The notes under the pieces: model-generated
Databases searched by the model: none
Told to the model about the DNA's origin: nothing
The model's input: the letters and a program-made list of their open reading frames with translations, nothing else
Shown here: piece after piece, positions 61,401 to 64,000 of the stretch
Layout of the letters: each line of letters opens with the position of its first letter
Position numbering within the stretch: position 1 is the stretch's first letter
Source: Xestospongia bergquistia
Lineage: Eukaryota > Porifera > Demospongiae > Haplosclerida > Petrosiidae
Assembly (NCBI GenBank): GCA_963965975.1
Contig: OZ014421.1
Coordinates: 67,001 to 131,000 of the forward strand
Direction: 5' to 3'
Length of the DNA: 64,000 nucleotides
Translations under genes and position numbers: made by a program

Positions 61401-62402
61401 GATGGTATGGATTCTTGCAGTAAGACATGGCTACAGTTTATCTTTCCAGGCTATGTTTGGTTTCTACTAATACTCATTATAATATTATCACAATATTCTA
61501 GCAAAGTGGTTCGACTTGTTGGTTCGCATGCAGTTCCAGTACTAGCCACTATGATCCTTCTCTCTTATACTAAACTGATACGTACTGTCTTCCAAGCTCT
61601 TTATTTCACCAATATTCAATGTAATGGTAATAATAATGTCCCATTATTGAGGTGGTACATTGATGCTAATGTCCAATATCTAAGAGGTTGTCACATACCA
61701 TTGTTCCTGTTCTCACTGGCTGTACTCATTTTACTAATTGTTCCATACACCTTCTACCTTCTAACAATACCATTACTTGAAGGACCTTTATCAAAATACA
61801 TGTGTTGCTGCCAAAAGTTATGGAGATATATGAAACCTTTCTTTGATGCATATGGAGGTCCATATAAGGACAAGTGTCGTTTTTGGACTGGATTTTTACT
61901 ACTAGTTCGTATTGTCTTAGCACTGGTTGTGTCTCTAGATACTGAGGCTACTATAAGTTTGGATGTGTTAACATCTCTTTTATTTGTTATTATATCAATG
62001 TACTTCCTTTTGAGAGGAATATATCGACATTTACCTTTAGCTTGTCTAGAGATGTCTTTTTTTCTTAATCTCATGTTTATGGCTTATGTGAGTGTACAAA
62101 CCTACAAAGCGTCAAATTCAAGGCAAGTATTAAGTGTTGCTTTAGTAACAGTATCATTTGTAGTATTCTGTGGTATTATCCTCTATCATGTCTGGGATCA
62201 ACTATCTAAATATTGTTTAAAACGACCATTTGCAAAAATTACAAGGGTATTTAAGAAGCCTCCATCAGATCCTGTTACTGATGATGCAGTCGTTCCTTTA
62301 ATACGTCCTGGATCCCCTGCTTTAATATGTAATACTAGTTCAGTGAGTGTGGTATCAGTAGTAATGAGACGAGAATCACTACTGGATGATGAAGATGACT
62401 AA
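58467..62402 (+). CDS. Beta-helix-repeat multipass membrane protein, 1311 residues, single exon
   Basis: ATG 58467 gives a signal peptide (TWCHIYYITSVILYIYSGYV), then SEYYVSAAPNGVPCSHTDLP. Residues 80-680 are Asn/Gly/Ser-rich right-handed beta-helix-like repeats resembling Pmp-type FxxN/GGG motifs. About 260-490 consists of eight near-identical 29-residue units (EFSNCTIYDNTAQ, GGGV), each with an N-C-T glycosylation sequon. Residues about 790-895 are Cys-rich (SGILCGQCSEGLSLMLGSNQ). From about 900 there are roughly eight hydrophobic helices (first YIALIIPFALAGIALIAFII), then an acidic, Ser-rich cytoplasmic tail (ESLLDDEDD). It is probably a surface receptor or adhesion protein with an extracellular carbohydrate- or ligand-binding solenoid. 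The family is not named. A relic copy lies upstream and another copy begins downstream. Confidence 0.75.
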   Translation: MTWCHIYYITSVILYIYSGYVTASEYYVSAAPNGVPCSHTDLPCHNLSYYTDDYTSYFTDDTIFYFLEGTHILQGTLEIIGVSNITLQGLGHIEQGFHETVMQSTSVIMCSDYDRSGIQFISSTNIVLESLTIANCGFSWNMYYIKVSLFFIDINNVALKWVSVQNGSGIGLYLYNAFDVLIANSTFANNGGLKYNADNTVIFYDDQVKRLSRVNIVKSNFTLGSGIGMNFSYFSDNKVEVIIEKSKFSHNTAQYGGGITITSYARSGSIGFSNCTIYNNTAQDRGGVGINLFDGSGSIEFSNCTIYDNTTQNGGGVGINLFDGSGSIEFSNCTIYNNTAQDRGGVGINLFDGSGSIEFSNCTIYDNTAQYGGGVGINLFDGSGSIEFSNCTIYDNTAPDGGGVDIFLLDGSGSIEFSNCTIYDNTAQDGGGVDIFLLDGSGSIEFSNCTIYDNTAQKIGGGVGIFLLDGDGSIDFSNCTIYNNTAYYGSGVSALQDASTSRIHFTNVSFYFNKVSNKHHKYHSAVLLENIKNVTFDQIDISNHDTTGLLSINSPIIFDGHNTFINNSGINGGGMALYGFSQLLLKQNTSISFVNNHASESGGGIFVSQVIDGNDLTICSFKNFPYYNTNTKTMLYFVNNTADISGDVLYGGKISDCSYFDFDHQFYYPQQTGLSVVSSDPIQVCFCESNRQNCSIRNINITAIPGINVNISLATVGNKDGLTKGVIKLTTSDSSSSNVQTDNTRLNATCTNVTFKLRAKPSLNTTQVYVTSESLISELSSNDIHYVKVIEVNIESCPIGFPLINNACSCRSELNTSSIICDINTQIITRDGDMWIGYKNDSDCLIVYPHCPFDYCNDGTVHFKITSPHPQCLLNRSGILCGQCSEGLSLMLGSNQCGQCSNNYIALIIPFALAGIALIAFIIALNLTVSVGTINGLIFYANVVKIYEPIFFPNGPVKLLSQFISWLNLDLGIETCFFDGMDSCSKTWLQFIFPGYVWFLLILIIILSQYSSKVVRLVGSHAVPVLATMILLSYTKLIRTVFQALYFTNIQCNGNNNVPLLRWYIDANVQYLRGCHIPLFLFSLAVLILLIVPYTFYLLTIPLLEGPLSKYMCCCQKLWRYMKPFFDAYGGPYKDKCRFWTGFLLLVRIVLALVVSLDTEATISLDVLTSLLFVIISMYFLLRGIYRHLPLACLEMSFFLNLMFMAYVSVQTYKASNSRQVLSVALVTVSFVVFCGIILYHVWDQLSKYCLKRPFAKITRVFKKPPSDPVTDDAVVPLIRPGSPALICNTSSVSVVSVVMRRESLLDDEDD
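59245..59940 (+). repeat. Eight tandem 87-bp coding repeats
   Basis: Each unit codes for 29 residues around SGSIEFSNCTIYDNTAQ plus GGGVGINLFDG or GGGVDIFLLDG. Units are nearly identical at the DNA level, including synonymous positions. One unit has a 1-codon insertion (AQKIGGG). The INLFDG and IFLLDG types are grouped, not mixed, indicating stepwise unit duplication. Confidence 0.95.
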
Positions 62403-63894
62403 TGTTTGATTTCTTGATATATAATAAAATTGTTTGAATTTTACCTCATAAAACCAATTATGTTTTGATTTGTATAACTTTATTTTTGATGTGTAGTTAA
62501 CAACAATACCAGTATGTAATATAAATAATAATATCATAGAAGTGTGTTATTATGTATTACTAAACTTACTATTAATATTGTTTTTGTTATTGTTGTTATT
62601 TACTATTAATTATAAAGGAACATTTTATATTATAACTAACTCTTATACCGTTATAAGTACTAGTACTATTTAGTGACATATCAGTTAACAGTATAGTTAC
62701 AACTAATGTACTGGTCACCTCTTACTCTACTCTACATAATAATATAATATCATAGAATTGTATGATAATGTATTAATTAGCTTTGCAGTATTATTTTAAA
62801 TAATGACTATTAGCAGGAGCTCATAGGCTCACAAAGGAGGAAGGAGTGTACACTATGTATTGCAGCTTTGAGCAAAATTACCTTTTGTAAATGACCATAT
62901 AAGGAAATATGGAATTATATTCATAGAGGTAGTATAACCTACGTATTTTAACCCTTTGATAACTCTTATTGAGCACTTGTTTAGAATGATAACATGACAT
63001 GACCAGTAATTACTGGTTCATTTCAAATATCTATTCTTAAAGAAAATGATGACACATTAGTTACTATAGCAACAATCCTACATTAAACTTTAATTCTTGA
63101 GTCTCATAAACCAATCCCTCATTCTTTACATAATAAATGAGTGTCCTGTATTATAATTCTAACATAATATGTATACAATAGAATATGTATATGAATTATT
63201 ACTATTATATCTAATATCTACTAATCATGTCAGGTTACTTCAGTATTTTGTAGTTAGCCCCTCCCATAACTACTGATGACACTGTTGAATTTAATTTCTA
63301 CTACTGTTGCAACATTCTAAGAGACAGCTCATGCTCTGCACTTCATTTCATTGAGTGATTGAAAGTAGAATTGGAATGTCTGCTTTTGGCTTTTGTAAGC
63401 AACTAACTAACATCATTTATTGTGTACTTACAAGGACAAATACCATTCACTATATAGCTAATATATAGTTACAATATTAGACTACACAAATGATGTCATA
63501 ATCACAGTAATTTAATTTGTATAGTTACTAGAATTCTTATGAAATTATTATAGCTACTAGTAGAGTATTCATTCTTTAGATATTATATTTAAAAGTATTT
63601 CATCAAACATGACCAGTAATCACAAAGCTATGATAACTACATGAATTTCTGATAAATTCTATAGTAACACCTTGTTGTAAGTCACAAATTGGTTACCTAT
63701 AATAGTTCACTTACATCCCTTTTATACCAAACTATATGAATTACTATGGTATTCACAAGAAGTGATGTCAATATATAGTATTTCCAGTTATAAAAGGCTG
63801 CAGTTATACAACTTAAATTATCTTGTTTGTTCATCAGTTTGACATTAATTCTCTATTGTTCATCTGATCTTTCACTGTTGAATCTACTGTCATC
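62403..63894. other. Intergenic spacer between beta-helix gene copies
   Basis: AATAAA at 62423-62428 is the likely polyadenylation signal of the upstream gene. 62850-63010 matches 57929-58090, and 63380-63890 matches 57235-57760, so the spacer itself is part of the tandem unit. No gene was found. Confidence 0.6.
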
Positions 63895-64000
63895 ATGAAC
63901 TGGTGTAATATATATTATATAACATCAGTTATACTGTATATCTACAGTGGATATGTTACTGCTTCTGAGTATTATGTCTCTGCAGCTCCTAATGGAGTAC
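63895..64000 (+). CDS. Next beta-helix membrane protein copy (partial, runs off the window)
   Basis: ATG 63895 followed by NWCNIYYITSVILYIYSGYV and SEYYVSAAPNGV, in frame to the edge, as at 58467. The upstream 150 bp is also conserved, so promoter and start are duplicated together. Confidence 0.75.
   Translation, partial: MNWCNIYYITSVILYIYSGYVTASEYYVSAAPNGV

Noticed and set aside
58467-62402. Bacterial origin (Pmp autotransporter from a symbiont)
   Set aside because: The beta-helix repeats resemble Pmp motifs, but the C-terminus is a multi-helix membrane region, not an outer-membrane beta-barrel. Base composition, promoter and tandem setting match the surrounding eukaryotic DNA.

Overview
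The window looks like nuclear DNA of a demosponge, most probably Amphimedon queenslandica or a close relative. The basis is an AT-rich, very gene-dense layout, many tiny GT-AG introns (about 45-100 bp), start codons of divergent genes only 130-250 bp apart, animal genes (CDK1, syntaxin-6, RASGEF1, IFRD, GCAT) and kelch/tyrosine-kinase-like (TKL) genes in tandem. No database was searched; all names rest on reading exons and motifs.

Positions 1-34,660 hold four tandem copies of one gene cassette. Each full cassette reads, left to right: an STPG-repeat (sperm-tail PG-rich) ciliary-type gene on +, then on - a kelch/coiled-coil/TKL kinase gene, a CDK1 gene and a coiled-coil gene whose start faces the next STPG gene across a short shared promoter. 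The copies have decayed differently. CDK1 is intact only in copy 4 (33,085-34,565). Copies 1 and 2 lost the N-lobe through fusions with the neighbouring coiled-coil gene, and copy 3 has a nonsense codon at the hinge. The coiled-coil gene is complete only once (24,656-26,943). All four kinase catalytic exons are open, but copy 4 has a 1-base deletion in the proposed start exon. Copy 2's STPG gene has lost its promoter and start.

Positions 34,800-56,330 carry single-copy animal genes, mostly in divergent pairs: syntaxin-6 (-) with a PDZ protein (+); a RASGEF1-type Ras exchange factor (-) with a small coiled-coil protein (+); a small secreted cystine-knot protein resembling glycoprotein hormone alpha-2 (+); mitochondrial glycine C-acetyltransferase (-) with an IFRD/Tis7 homologue (+). 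The introns are full of (GA/CT)n tracts and of a MITE-like element whose core is a 58-bp unit, amplified to about 20 and 13 copies at 43,905-45,085 and 47,085-47,850.

Positions 56,330-64,000 are part of a second tandem family. It contains a single-exon 1311-residue membrane protein with an extracellular beta-helix-like repeat region (87-bp near-identical repeats) and about eight C-terminal membrane helices, truncated relics upstream, and the start of another copy at the right edge. A perfect 35-bp inverted repeat marks an inverted duplication of the family's flank.
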